A stretch of 64,000 nucleotides of DNA from JBEVJC01 sp040510375 (GTDB lineage Bacteria > Bacteroidota > Bacteroidia > Chitinophagales > Chitinophagaceae), in contig JBEVJC010000018.1 of the NCBI GenBank assembly GCA_040510375.1, positions 3,431 through 67,430 on the forward strand. Reading direction: 5' to 3'. Positions 24,532 to 33,352 of this stretch are shown piece after piece. Positions within the stretch are counted from its first letter, which is position 1; each line of letters opens with the position of its first letter. The notes under the pieces are model-generated. The model saw only the letters and a program-made list of their open reading frames with translations, ran no database searches and was not told the DNA's origin. The translations under genes and the position numbers were made by a program.

Positions 24532-24912
24532 TTAGTCGGGCAAAACTTCACCGGTAATTTTCAGGGTCTTGTTTTGTTCAACACCAGCAAATTTTACATA
24601 GATCTCTTTATTGATGGGACCAACAGCTGCTGCATTAAACTGGACTTTCAATTTTCCGGTTTCGCCAGGCATGATTGGTTTTTCCGGACGTTCCGGCACA
24701 GTACATCCGCAGGTTGCGTATGCATTTTCAACTACCAGCGGTTTATCGCTGATATTTTTGAACTCAAAAAAATAAGTTACGGGAACATTGTGTTTGATCT
24801 TCCCGAAATTATGGGTTTCAGCAGAGAACTTTGTCACGTCTTCCACCTTGGTCTGTGCCATAACGGCTACGCCTAAAAAAAGCACCGTTGCTAATAAAAC
24901 TACTTTCTTCAT
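24532..24912 (-). CDS. DUF1573 secreted protein
   Basis: A 126-residue protein with a signal peptide (cleavage about MAQ, residue 20). The family core reads THNFGKIKHNVPVTYFFEF, then ATCGCTVPERPEKPIMPGE (about residues 31-85), an immunoglobulin-like fold with a conserved CGC. Function is unknown. It follows a second DUF1573 gene by 7 bases, a tandem pair from duplication, and ends at a strong terminator. Confidence 0.88.
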   Translation of the reverse strand: MKKVVLLATVLFLGVAVMAQTKVEDVTKFSAETHNFGKIKHNVPVTYFFEFKNISDKPLVVENAYATCGCTVPERPEKPIMPGETGKLKVQFNAAAVGPINKEIYVKFAGVEQNKTLKITGEVLPD

Positions 24913-24919
24913 AATTTGA

Positions 24920-25354
24920 TTAATTTGTTTTCTTTAAAAACTGAACCGATGGATTAACGGGAGCTGAAGTTTCGGGTGCTTTCCAAACGGTACCTTTAAT
25001 ATGAAGCACTTTTGTTTGTCCTTCCTTATAAGTAATGGTAATGGGTTTATCGAATGCACCTTCAGCCGCTGCATTGTATCCGACTTTAATTACCGATGTG
25101 GCACCGGGAGCAATTGGTTCCCTGCTCCACTCAGGTGTGGTACAACCGCATGTAGCCTGAACATTCTGGAGGGTTAAAGGTTCATTACCGGTATTTACTA
25201 TTTCAAAATTGTGGAAAACTGGTTTGCCCTGGGGGATTTTCCCGAAATCATGTTCAGTCTGTTTAACGAGAAGGATCTCAACTGGAGCGGGAGTAGTCTG
25301 GGCTGCGGCTGCGAAACCGGTCAATAACAGCAAAAAACTAAGAATGGATTTCAT
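24920..25354 (-). CDS. DUF1573 secreted protein (second copy)
   Basis: A 144-residue paralogue with signal peptide (cleavage about AAAQ, residue 19). The conserved core is HDFGKIPQGKPVFHNFEI and ATCGCTTPEWSREPIAPG. A perfect -7 box TAAATTTG lies on the minus strand at 25371-25378, 16 bases before the ATG. The pair is probably one transcript; the proteins may share a partner at the cell surface. Confidence 0.88.
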   Translation of the reverse strand: MKSILSFLLLLTGFAAAAQTTPAPVEILLVKQTEHDFGKIPQGKPVFHNFEIVNTGNEPLTLQNVQATCGCTTPEWSREPIAPGATSVIKVGYNAAAEGAFDKPITITYKEGQTKVLHIKGTVWKAPETSAPVNPSVQFLKKTN

Positions 25355-25455
25355 AAATTGGTTTTAGTTTCAAATTTAAGTCAAAGACTCCGGATTTCAT
25401 AGATAGGTTGCAGGCACCCCCGGTTTTTTTAGGCTGTTTCAATAGCTCAAACACT

Positions 25456-25463
25456 TATTTTTG
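25456..25463 (+). promoter_or_regulatory. -7 box four bases from E1 gene ATG
   Basis: TATTTTTG-CCAG-ATG. It places the transcription start at or next to the ATG at 25468, and argues against the upstream in-frame ATG at 25408. Confidence 0.65.
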
Positions 25464-25467
25464 CCAG

Positions 25468-27861
25468 ATGGAAAACGCAACTCCATTAACGATGCCCGCT
25501 GATGCCGGACTGTCGTTCGATAATTTCCGCGAGGAAGTATTGAATGATTACAGGACCGCTTGTATCTCAAGGGAAGCCAGCCTGTTAGGTCGGAAGGAAG
25601 TACTTACGGGCAAGGCAAAATTTGGCATCTTCGGTGATGGCAAGGAAGTGGCCCAGGTGGCCATGGCCAAGTTCTTCCAGCCTGGCGATTTCCGTAGCGG
25701 GTATTACCGCGACCAGACCTTCCATTTCGCCATTGGCCAGACCACCGTATCCCAATTCTTTTCCCAGCTGTATGCTGATCCTGATATAAAAAACGATCCC
25801 AACAATGCCGGAAGGCAGATGGTCTCCCATTTCTGTACACCCATCACGGATGCCAACGGGGAATGGCTCGACCTGGCCAATCGCCGCAACACCGCCAGTG
25901 ATATGGCTCCCACTGCGTCGCAGGTGCCGCGGTCACTTGGACTGGCATTCGCTTCGCGGCTTTTCCGCCAGGTGGATGAACTGAAAGGTTTAAAAAACCT
26001 TTCACACAATGGTAATGAGGTATGCTTCTGCACCATCGGCGATGCCTCCACCTCGGAAGGCCATTTCTGGGAAACCATGAATGCCGCGGGTGTGCTGCAG
26101 GTGCCGCTGGCTGTGTTCGTCTGGGATGATGGATACGGAATTTCAGTCCCCAAAAAATACCAGACCACCAAGGGATCCATCTCGGATGCATTGAGCGGCT
26201 TCCGCAAAGAAGAAGGCACAAACGGGTTCAATATATATAAGGTAAAGGGCTGGGATTATGCCGGTATGTGTGAGGCATTTGATGAAGGCCTCCGGATGGC
26301 CCGCGAAAACCATATCCCGGTACTCTTCCACGTAGAGGAGATCACCCAGCCCCAGGGGCATTCCACTTCAGGTAGCCACGAGCGTTATAAAACCTCCGAC
26401 CGCCTGTCATGGGAACGCGAATGGGACGCACTCCGCAAAATGAGGGAATGGATTCTTGAAAATTCATTAAGCGAGCAAGATGAACTGGAAGAAATTGAAC
26501 GGACAGCCAAGGCTCATGTGAAAGCAGAAAAGGAACTGGCCTGGAATAATTACCAGCGCCCGATCAAGGAGCAGGTGGCCCATGCCGCGGCACTGATCCA
26601 GTCGCTCGCTGTTGCCTCACCGGAAAAAGAACAACTGCTGAAACGGATCAGCAGTTCGCTTATCTCCAATCGTGAACCATTACGTCGCGATATCCTTAAA
26701 TCATTGTATGATGCAATTGTAATTTCAGGCACCTCCGATTCAGGTTCAGGGGTGAAAGATTATTATGCAACATTACAAAAGGAAAACAAGGCACTTTATA
26801 ACTCGCATCTGTATAACGAAGGACCAAAGAGCGCACTCAAGGTAATTCCCGTCAAACCAGTCTTTGATGAGGAGCCAGCCCAGATCAACGGTTATGAAGT
26901 ACTGAATAAATATTTCGACGCCCTGTTCGGCAGTAATCCAAAAGTAGTGGCATTCGGTGAAGACCTTGGCCAGATCGGCGACGTGAACCAGGGCTTTACG
27001 GGTTTACAGGCGCGGTATGGCAAGAACCGGATTTTTGATACCGGTATCCGCGAACTGACGATCATGGGCCAGGGTATCGGACTGGCTTTACGCGGACTCC
27101 GTCCCATTGCAGAAATACAATACCTCGACTATTTATTATACGGACTGCAGCCATTGAGTGATGATGTATCATCGCTGCATTACCGCACTTTCGGACAGCA
27201 AAGTTGCCCGCTGATCGTGCGCACCCGCGGCCACCGCCTGGAAGGTATCTGGCATAGCGGTTCTCCCATGGGAATGATCATCAACTCACTTCGTGGTATG
27301 TATGTTTGTGTACCGCGCGACATGGTTCAGGCCGCCGGTATGTATAATACCTTATTAAAAGGAAACGATCCGGCAATTGTGATCGAATGCCTCAACGGAT
27401 ACCGCCTTAAGGAAAAACTTCCTTCCAACCTTCTTGAAATGGCCGTGCCGCTTGGTATTCCCGAAGTTGTTAAGGAAGGAACGGATGTAAGTATTGTATC
27501 CTACGGCTCCACCTTGCGCATCATCCGTGATGCCGTGCAGAGCCTGGAAAAAGAAGGGATCAGTTGCGAAATCATCGATGTGCAGACACTTCTTCCCTTT
27601 GACATCAATCACCGGATACTGGAATCACTGAAAAAAACAAACCGGATTTTATTTGTAGATGAGGATGTTCCCGGTGGAGCTTCCGCCTACATGTACAATA
27701 AGGTAATGGAAGAACAGGGTGGTTATCGTTTTCTTGATGTATCTCCGCGAACCATTACCGGCAAGGCACATCGCCCTGCATATGGCAGTGATGGTGATTA
27801 CTTCAGCAAACCTAATGCAGAAGAGATAGAAACAACTATCCGTGAAATGATGTCTGAGTAA
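25468..27861 (+). CDS. 2-oxoacid dehydrogenase E1, fused alpha and beta subunits
   Basis: A 797-residue thiamine-diphosphate enzyme. The alpha half (about residues 20-400) holds the cofactor motif GDASTSEGHFWETMNAAG and the phosphorylation-loop-like GSHERYKTSDR; the beta half (about 475-797) starts with YFDALFGSNPKVVAFGEDLG and includes FDTGIRELTIMGQGIGLAL and the C-terminal transketolase domain. It decarboxylates a 2-oxoacid and loads the acyl group onto a lipoyl E2; branched-chain 2-oxoacids are the likely substrates in this family, but the sequence does not settle it. E2 and E3 are not encoded nearby. Confidence 0.88.
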   Translation: MENATPLTMPADAGLSFDNFREEVLNDYRTACISREASLLGRKEVLTGKAKFGIFGDGKEVAQVAMAKFFQPGDFRSGYYRDQTFHFAIGQTTVSQFFSQLYADPDIKNDPNNAGRQMVSHFCTPITDANGEWLDLANRRNTASDMAPTASQVPRSLGLAFASRLFRQVDELKGLKNLSHNGNEVCFCTIGDASTSEGHFWETMNAAGVLQVPLAVFVWDDGYGISVPKKYQTTKGSISDALSGFRKEEGTNGFNIYKVKGWDYAGMCEAFDEGLRMARENHIPVLFHVEEITQPQGHSTSGSHERYKTSDRLSWEREWDALRKMREWILENSLSEQDELEEIERTAKAHVKAEKELAWNNYQRPIKEQVAHAAALIQSLAVASPEKEQLLKRISSSLISNREPLRRDILKSLYDAIVISGTSDSGSGVKDYYATLQKENKALYNSHLYNEGPKSALKVIPVKPVFDEEPAQINGYEVLNKYFDALFGSNPKVVAFGEDLGQIGDVNQGFTGLQARYGKNRIFDTGIRELTIMGQGIGLALRGLRPIAEIQYLDYLLYGLQPLSDDVSSLHYRTFGQQSCPLIVRTRGHRLEGIWHSGSPMGMIINSLRGMYVCVPRDMVQAAGMYNTLLKGNDPAIVIECLNGYRLKEKLPSNLLEMAVPLGIPEVVKEGTDVSIVSYGSTLRIIRDAVQSLEKEGISCEIIDVQTLLPFDINHRILESLKKTNRILFVDEDVPGGASAYMYNKVMEEQGGYRFLDVSPRTITGKAHRPAYGSDGDYFSKPNAEEIETTIREMMSE

Positions 27862-27911
27862 TCTGGTTCGCGTTAAAAAGTTGTTCCTAATAAAGCAGGA
27901 AATTAATACGC

Positions 27912-28709
27912 ATGAAACTTTCACTCTACCAGGTTGATGCTTTTACCGAACGGTTATTCAGTGGTAATCCCGCTGCAGTAGTGCCACTGGATCATTGGCT
28001 CCACGAATCTGTAATGCAAAAACTGGCCATGGAAAACAACCTGGCAGAAACAGTTTTTTTTGTTCCTTCGGAAGATAAGACCGCTGATTTTGACATCAGG
28101 TGGTTTACACCGGAAAGGGAGATCAACCTTTGTGGCCATGCCACGCTGGCAAGCGCATTTGTATTGTATAATTTTCTGGGCTTCGGGAAAGACCAGCTCC
28201 GGTTTTCTTCCGTGAGCGGTCCGCTAAGGATTACCCGCGAGGGAGGATTGTTTACGATGGACTTTCCCCAGATCCGGCCCGAACGTTTCAACGATTATCT
28301 TGATGGGTTGGAAGAAGCCCTGGGTGTAACAGAAATTGTTGGAGTGTATATGGGGAGGGACCTGCTGGTAGAGCTTCCATCCGAAACCTCAGTGTTACTG
28401 GCCCAGCCCGATTTTACCCGGATAAAAAAACTGGGTTACAAAACTATTATAACTGCACCGGGCGACGAGGTTGATTTTGTATCCCGTTTTTTCGCGCCAA
28501 CCTTTGGTGTGGATGAAGACCCGGTTACCGGATCAGCACATTCGCAGCTCATTCCTTTCTGGAGTGAAAAACTGGGTAAAAAAAAGATGAAGGCCCGGCA
28601 GCTTTCCCGAAGGGGAGGAACACTGGAAGTGGAACAACTGGATGACCGGGTATTGATGGCCGGGCATTGCGTGTTTTATATGAAAGGGGAATTTGAATTA
28701 CCTGAATAA
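27912..28709 (+). CDS. PhzF-family isomerase/epimerase
   Basis: A 265-residue protein. The catalytic Glu lies in NNLAETVFF (about residue 45), followed by the GHATLASAF motif and DEDPVTGSAHSQLIPFW near the C-terminus. PhzF isomerises a phenazine precursor, but most stand-alone family members have unknown substrates. There are no other phenazine genes. It follows the E1 gene by 50 bases and may be read through from it. Confidence 0.88.
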   Translation: MKLSLYQVDAFTERLFSGNPAAVVPLDHWLHESVMQKLAMENNLAETVFFVPSEDKTADFDIRWFTPEREINLCGHATLASAFVLYNFLGFGKDQLRFSSVSGPLRITREGGLFTMDFPQIRPERFNDYLDGLEEALGVTEIVGVYMGRDLLVELPSETSVLLAQPDFTRIKKLGYKTIITAPGDEVDFVSRFFAPTFGVDEDPVTGSAHSQLIPFWSEKLGKKKMKARQLSRRGGTLEVEQLDDRVLMAGHCVFYMKGEFELPE

Positions 28710-28713
28710 ATTA

Positions 28714-29112
28714 TCATTCAATAAACCTGGATCTTACTTCTGCAGAGGGAACCATACAACTTTCTTTTTTGCCAAACCATTTGTAACGGTTTCCTGCAAT
28801 CCATTTATAAAACGGTTGCCTGATAAATGCAGGGACTATTTTCAGAAACCTGAACATACTCGCGGGCCAGCGGAGGTAACCTGCAATGCGGAGTGCCGCA
28901 TCGGAATAGATATAAAACCTGCCGCCATCGATCAGTATTACGCTGTCGACCGAGGCCGGAACACCATACTGTTGACGAAGTTTTTCCCCGATAGTACTTT
29001 GTAACGGTGCAAACCGGAGTTTACCTGTGGGATCATGCCTGATGGAATAGTTCACCATTGAATTGCAATAATTGCAAATGCCGTCAAACAAAACAATGGG
29101 GTGATCATTCAT
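28714..29112 (-). CDS. DUF393 (DCC family) thiol-disulfide oxidoreductase-like
   Basis: A 132-residue protein with the family motif DGICNYCNSMVNY near residues 10-22 (DxxCxxC, thioredoxin-like). RFAPLQST, DSVILIDGG and YSDAALRI also fit the DCC family. A reducing or disulfide-exchange role is presumed; no partner is known. It ends 4 bases from phzF in convergent orientation. Confidence 0.85.
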   Translation of the reverse strand: MNDHPIVLFDGICNYCNSMVNYSIRHDPTGKLRFAPLQSTIGEKLRQQYGVPASVDSVILIDGGRFYIYSDAALRIAGYLRWPASMFRFLKIVPAFIRQPFYKWIAGNRYKWFGKKESCMVPSAEVRSRFIE

Positions 29113-29141
29113 AACCTAACATTAATTCCCGCCAGAGTCAC

Positions 29142-29864
29142 CTATCCCATATTATGGAAAACCTTCTGTACGTCTTCGTCCTGCTCCAGTTTTTCAATCA
29201 GCTTGCTCACATCTTCCGCCTGTTCGTCGTTCACGGGTACCGTAACTGTGGGGATCCATTCCAGTTCGGCACTCAGCGGCACGATGCCTTTATCCTCCAG
29301 TGCTTTCTGCATATTCCCGAAATCAGTAAAACCAACCCGTACCACCAATACCTCATCGCCGTTCTCGGCGGTACTTTCGCCAAGTTCTTCCAATCCGAAA
29401 TCGATGAGTTCCAGTTCAAGATCATCCGCATTGAGACCTTCAGGTTTTAATTTAAAAACGCCCATTTTTTTGAACTGGAAAGCAACGCTTCCACTGTTTC
29501 CCATGGTGCCATGGCCTTTGTTAAAAATCGACTTAACATTGGCAACGGTGCGTACATGGTTATCAGTAGCGGTTTCTACCAGGATGGCAACACCATGGGG
29601 GGCGTAGCCTTCGTACAGGACCTCATCATAATTTACCAGTTCTTTACCCTGTGCCCGCTTGATCGCCGCTTCCACACGGTCTTTGGGCATCCCTACACTC
29701 CGGGCATTCTGGAAACAGCGACGCAGGGCGGCGTTTGAATTTGGGTCAGGACCCGCAGCTTTCACTGCAATGATGATCTCTTTACCTATCCGGGTAAAGT
29801 TCTTGGCCATTTTGTCCCAACGGGCAAACATGCTCGATTTACGTACTTCAAAAATCCGTCCCAT
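29142..29864 (-). CDS. YebC/PmpR-family protein
   Basis: A 240-residue member of the TACO1/YebC family. The family core is present: AVKAAGPDPNSNAALRRCFQNARSVGMPKDRVEAAIKRA split over the first helices, YEGYAPHGVAILVE, and GNSGSVAFQF. Family members are annotated as regulators; recent work links some to ribosome function at proline stretches. The first 12 residues (MGRIFEVRKSSM) replace the common MAGHSKW start, as in other Bacteroidota copies. It has its own promoter at 29917-29946. Confidence 0.9.
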   Translation of the reverse strand: MGRIFEVRKSSMFARWDKMAKNFTRIGKEIIIAVKAAGPDPNSNAALRRCFQNARSVGMPKDRVEAAIKRAQGKELVNYDEVLYEGYAPHGVAILVETATDNHVRTVANVKSIFNKGHGTMGNSGSVAFQFKKMGVFKLKPEGLNADDLELELIDFGLEELGESTAENGDEVLVVRVGFTDFGNMQKALEDKGIVPLSAELEWIPTVTVPVNDEQAEDVSKLIEKLEQDEDVQKVFHNMG

Positions 29865-29916
29865 GAAATATGCTGTTTTTTATAAATCTGATTACAATCC
29901 AGTTCAAAGCCGGATG

Positions 29917-29946
29917 CAAATTTATGCATCCAAACCCTGATACAAA
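29917..29946 (-). promoter_or_regulatory. Promoter of the YebC-family gene
   Basis: Minus strand: TTTG (29943-29946), 18 bases, then TAAATTTG (29917-29924). Both boxes are exact. The leader before the ATG at 29864 would be about 50 bases. Confidence 0.7.
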
Positions 29947-29998
29947 AATCCGGTCTTTCTTTGGGATTCTGCCGTTAAAACCTGGAGAAGCCGGTGGT

Positions 29999-30442
29999 CT
30001 ATTTTGGGGGAATTATATTTTTATCTATTGGAGTAAGGCCTTCTGCCACTATAATTGGAAGAATGGCGTTGTGTAATGCTGTCCCCCTGTATTCCGATGC
30101 CATGATCCCCCTGACTGTGGAAATCGAGATATCTTTCAGGGTATTTTGCAATTTAATGTCCAGTTCTTCCGTTAAACCAGGCTGGTCGTCAAAAACGTTC
30201 TGGAAGGGTGTCACTTTAAACCCGATAGCAACCAAAACATTCGCCAAAACAGATAATGCTCCTGCCTTAGTAACTTCAACTTCAATCAAGGTTACCACTA
30301 TTTCCCGTTGGTGCTCCACAACGCATTGAGCCTTCACAGAAAAAAGGAATAAATCGTCTGACGACAATTGCGTTCTGACCAATGACTTTTCCACAATATC
30401 AATCCCATCAATCTGTATTTTATATTCTTTTGAATTTATCAT
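29999..30442 (-). CDS. SecB-like protein, possible TAC chaperone
   Basis: A 147-residue protein. Its first 110 residues are beta-strand-rich (SSDDLFLFSVKAQCVVEH, then IEVEVTKAGALSV), and the C-terminal DISISTVRGIMASEYRGTALHNAILPI resembles the SecB end, where the final sheet reads L-x-x-RG-x-x-P-x-x-L-x-P. SecB-like proteins encoded with toxin-antitoxin pairs act as chaperones that stabilise the antitoxin. The ATG directly abuts the stop of the HTH gene (TGA-ATG), so the genes are coupled. The assignment is by pattern only; a structure prediction would settle it. Confidence 0.5.
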   Translation of the reverse strand: MINSKEYKIQIDGIDIVEKSLVRTQLSSDDLFLFSVKAQCVVEHQREIVVTLIEVEVTKAGALSVLANVLVAIGFKVTPFQNVFDDQPGLTEELDIKLQNTLKDISISTVRGIMASEYRGTALHNAILPIIVAEGLTPIDKNIIPPK

Positions 30443-30889
30443 TCAGATCAAAGTATTTGTATGTGAAGGCATATCGACAAATGTATTAGGTCCCATTTTA
30501 TCTGAATTATCTATACTATCAACATAAGACCTGTAATAACAATTGATACTTCCCGCTGGCTTAAATGAGACGAACCCTGGTCTGTAAAGTGGAATAACAT
30601 CATAAACTTTCCCCGCCCTGTCGTTACTTATATACTCATCTGAATCTATAAAATTTAAAACAGGCATTTTACCTGAAGACAAAGCCAGTTCAACCAACTT
30701 GCTGACCTTATGGTCAAAATCTCCTTTAAGGATCTGGCTGATATAGCCTTTACTAACGTTTAACTCTTCAGCCAGCTGAGTTCTGTTGATTTTCTTTTTA
30801 GCCATATACTCTTCCATGACACTGTAGAGGTCATTCTGAATTTGGTTAATCCAATATTCTTTTCCTTTCAATAATTCTTCTCTGGTCAT
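30443..30889 (-). CDS. HTH (XRE) protein, probable antitoxin
   Basis: A 148-residue protein with an XRE helix-turn-helix at about residues 36-72 (INRTQLAEELNVSKGYISQILKGD) and a C-terminal tail of about 65 residues without a known domain (YDVIPLYRPGFVSFKPAG). HigA-type antitoxins have this order of domains; in TAC systems a C-terminal extension is what the SecB-like chaperone binds. It overlaps the upstream gene by 4 bases (ATGA) and is followed with no gap by the SecB-like gene. Confidence 0.6.
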   Translation of the reverse strand: MTREELLKGKEYWINQIQNDLYSVMEEYMAKKKINRTQLAEELNVSKGYISQILKGDFDHKVSKLVELALSSGKMPVLNFIDSDEYISNDRAGKVYDVIPLYRPGFVSFKPAGSINCYYRSYVDSIDNSDKMGPNTFVDMPSHTNTLI

Positions 30890-31347
30890 TTGTTGTTGTT
30901 TACAAATGTTAGAAATTCCTTTACTAGTTGCCTGAATTCACGAAAGGCGGACCTTTGATCGTTCTTGTAACCACCCAACACAATCATCTGACCATTCGGG
31001 ATTTTTATGGACAGTATTCGTAAGTCGCCATACTTGTATTCATACTCAGTTACTTTACTTTTTGAGTTGGATACTATTTTAAACTTATCGTTGCTGATCA
31101 TCTTAAGATTGGAAACCCGATCCATGTTTCCGAGGATCCGTGCAAATGATGATTTGTACTTTTCTTCCAGCGACGCTTCGTAAATATCTAATTGTCCAGG
31201 CAAGGCGACATTAATGCCCAAACTCTCCATCCTGTTAATTTCCGCTTGTACCAACCTTGAGTCAACCCGGTCCTTAAGTATGATCAGTTGCCGGAAAGTT
31301 TGGATCCCCTTGATCGCAAGTATTGTTTTGGAAGCAAATTTAGCCAT
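30886..31347 (-). CDS. Unknown protein, possible RelE/HigB-like toxin
   Basis: A 153-residue basic protein, the first gene of the operon. Residues about 105-140 read DLRILSIKIPNGQMIVLGGYKNDQ split over two strands and a turn, which resembles the core of RelE/HigB nucleases (strand, strand, then a Lys-rich loop). Residues 1-80 are helical. It lacks an obvious signal peptide or membrane helix. Being first in the operon fits the higBA order (toxin before antitoxin). I cannot confirm nuclease residues. Confidence 0.4.
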   Translation of the reverse strand: MAKFASKTILAIKGIQTFRQLIILKDRVDSRLVQAEINRMESLGINVALPGQLDIYEASLEEKYKSSFARILGNMDRVSNLKMISNDKFKIVSNSKSKVTEYEYKYGDLRILSIKIPNGQMIVLGGYKNDQRSAFREFRQLVKEFLTFVNNNK

Positions 31348-31360
31348 AAATGTTTAGCTG

Positions 31361-31431
31361 CAACTATACCCAATGGAAAATAATAAAGAAAGATTCACCA
31401 ATTTATTAAGGTTAACAATTATGGCCAATGG
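31361..31431 (-). promoter_or_regulatory. Putative promoter and repeats of the TAC-like operon
   Basis: On the minus strand TATAGTTG (31361-31368) fits the -7 box at all but one base and lies 13 bases before the ATG. CCAATGG occurs at 31370-31376 and again at 31425-31431, each followed by a run rich in A on the plus strand, 55 bases apart. Such spaced repeats could be operators for the HTH protein. Confidence 0.4.
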
Positions 31432-31480
31432 GAAAAAACGGTAGATTCCTGTTAAAAAGCTGCATGTCAGTTTATAACAA

Positions 31481-31515
31481 AAAAAGCCGCCCTGCTGTAA
31501 GCGGGGCGGCTTTTT
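31481..31515 (-). terminator. Terminator after amino acid permease
   Basis: AAAAAGCCGCCC and GGGCGGCTTTTT form a strong stem with T-runs on both strands, so it may work in both directions. Confidence 0.9.
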
Positions 31516-31531
31516 TTATATCTCGTTAATT

Positions 31532-33184
31532 TTATTTCTTAGCTATCCGGGCACCGAATAACAACAGGTGTAAAACTGCGAATATCAGGGAGAAATAGTA
31601 CAGACCGAGGTCGGTTTCTCCTATTTCGGCTGAATTGATATGGTGAAAGTAAGCTACAACGGCCAGGACCGCCGCCAGGATGGAACCCGACCAGCCGATC
31701 ACCCTGTTTCCCTGGGCAATAGTGGAAGATATGCCGGACGACAGTTTACTATTCTTGATGCCATACCAGAGATAAATATCAAAACCAACCAGCATCCATA
31801 CAATCAGGCGGATCCAGGTATCAAGCGGAAGGAAGGCCATCATGAAGAAGCAGGTGAATACTCCAAGGATCGGGATCAGCGGCACCAGTGGTGTACGGAA
31901 AGAACGCGGTGCATCCGGATCACTCTTCCGCAGGACCACGATACCGATACAAACCAGGATAAAGGCAAACAAGGTACCAATGCTGGTCATTTCACCGACC
32001 ACACGTGCCGGAACAAAAGCTGCAAAAAGACTGACAAACAACATGAACATCATATTGCTTTTTGCTGGTGTCTGGAACCTTGGGTGTACGGAAGAAAATA
32101 CTTTTGGTAACAGGCCGTCCTTACTCATACTGAAGAACACACGGCTCTGGCCCATCAGCATTACCAGGATAACTGAAGCATAACCGGCAAGGATCGCCAC
32201 GATGATCGCCCGGTTCAACCAGGGATAATCGGGATGGATAACACCAGCAGCATCGGGTTTTCCCATATGTTCAATTGCAACAGCAACAGGTGCGATACCG
32301 TCCTGTCCTTTAAACGAAGTATAACTGGTAACACCGGTCATAACGTGTGCAAACAGGATATATAAAACTGTACAGATCGCTAGTGAGCCCAGGATCCCCC
32401 AGGGCATATGTTTCTTGGGGTTCTTTGCTTCCTGTGCTGCCGTACTCACCGCATCAAAACCGATATATGCGAAGAACACAATGGCCGCGGCCCGTATAAT
32501 CCCGCTGAAACCATATTCGCCAAACTTACCTGTATTGTCAGGAATATAAGGAACGTAGTTTGCTTCATTGATATACTTCCATCCAAGAACGATGAAAATG
32601 ATTACCACGGTCACTTTCAGGCCAACAATAACACCGTTGACCATCGCACTTTCCCTTGTACCCTTGATCAGCAACAGGCTCATCAGCACCACGATAAATA
32701 CGGCTGGAAGGTTCATAAACCCTCCGTCCCATGGACCTACGGTCCACTGGGCTCCCAGATGGATATCAAATCCCTCGAGGAATTTAACAAGGTAACGGCT
32801 CCAGCTGATACTGACCGTTGCAGCACCAACCGCATATTCAAGCACCAGGTCCCATCCAATGATCCAGGCAATAAACTCACCCATGGTGGCGTAGCTATAA
32901 GTATAGGCGCTACCTGCAACAGGGATCATTGAAGCAAATTCAGCGTAACAAAGGCCCGCGAAAGCGCAACCCAGCGCCGCAATAATAAAAGAGATGGTAA
33001 TTGCCGGTCCGGCCTGATTGGCCGCCGCGCCACCCGTAATTGAGAAAAGTCCCGCACCGATGATCGCACCAATACCAAGCGCGATCAATCCCCATACCCC
33101 AAGCGTACGCTTAAGACTGTGTTCACCACCCTCCTGGGCTTCCGCCATCAATCCTGCAAGGGGTTTCTTAATAAATAGACTCAT
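31532..33184 (-). CDS. APC-family amino acid permease
   Basis: A 550-residue inner-membrane transporter with 12-14 helices. The family start GVWGLIALGIGAIIGAGLFSITG and the AGSAYTYSYATMGEFIAWIIGWDLVLEYAV segment are characteristic of the cationic amino acid (CAT/YfnA-like) branch. A second conserved piece is FFAYIGFDAVSTAAQEAKNP. It presumably imports amino acids with protons; the substrate is not readable. It ends at a strong terminator. Confidence 0.9.
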   Translation of the reverse strand: MSLFIKKPLAGLMAEAQEGGEHSLKRTLGVWGLIALGIGAIIGAGLFSITGGAAANQAGPAITISFIIAALGCAFAGLCYAEFASMIPVAGSAYTYSYATMGEFIAWIIGWDLVLEYAVGAATVSISWSRYLVKFLEGFDIHLGAQWTVGPWDGGFMNLPAVFIVVLMSLLLIKGTRESAMVNGVIVGLKVTVVIIFIVLGWKYINEANYVPYIPDNTGKFGEYGFSGIIRAAAIVFFAYIGFDAVSTAAQEAKNPKKHMPWGILGSLAICTVLYILFAHVMTGVTSYTSFKGQDGIAPVAVAIEHMGKPDAAGVIHPDYPWLNRAIIVAILAGYASVILVMLMGQSRVFFSMSKDGLLPKVFSSVHPRFQTPAKSNMMFMLFVSLFAAFVPARVVGEMTSIGTLFAFILVCIGIVVLRKSDPDAPRSFRTPLVPLIPILGVFTCFFMMAFLPLDTWIRLIVWMLVGFDIYLWYGIKNSKLSSGISSTIAQGNRVIGWSGSILAAVLAVVAYFHHINSAEIGETDLGLYYFSLIFAVLHLLLFGARIAKK

Positions 33185-33297
33185 ACAAGTTGTGATTGTT
33201 TATTTAGTTAGCACTTCAAAAACGGCCTGAAAAATAGGTAATTCCGGTTAAGATTTACAAAAAAGATTTGCTGACAGAGCGGATAACTCTTTTCTGT

Positions 33298-33331
33298 TTT
33301 GTCAGTTTTTGGACTTAAACCTTTAGTTTTG
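33298..33331 (+). promoter_or_regulatory. Promoter of the dicarboxylate symporter gene
   Basis: TTTG (33298-33301), 22 bases, then TAGTTTTG (33324-33331); both boxes are exact. The ATG at 33353 is 21 bases further on. Confidence 0.75.
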
Positions 33332-33352
33332 AGATTTAACAGAACCGCAATT

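Noticed and set aside
24574..24876. Plus-strand frame opposite the DUF1573 gene
   Set aside because: It lies wholly inside a well supported DUF1573 gene on the other strand and shows no family features.
25408..25467. Upstream ATG of the fused E1 gene
   Set aside because: It precedes the -7 box at 25456-25463 and adds 20 residues without similarity to the family; the ATG at 25468 fits better.
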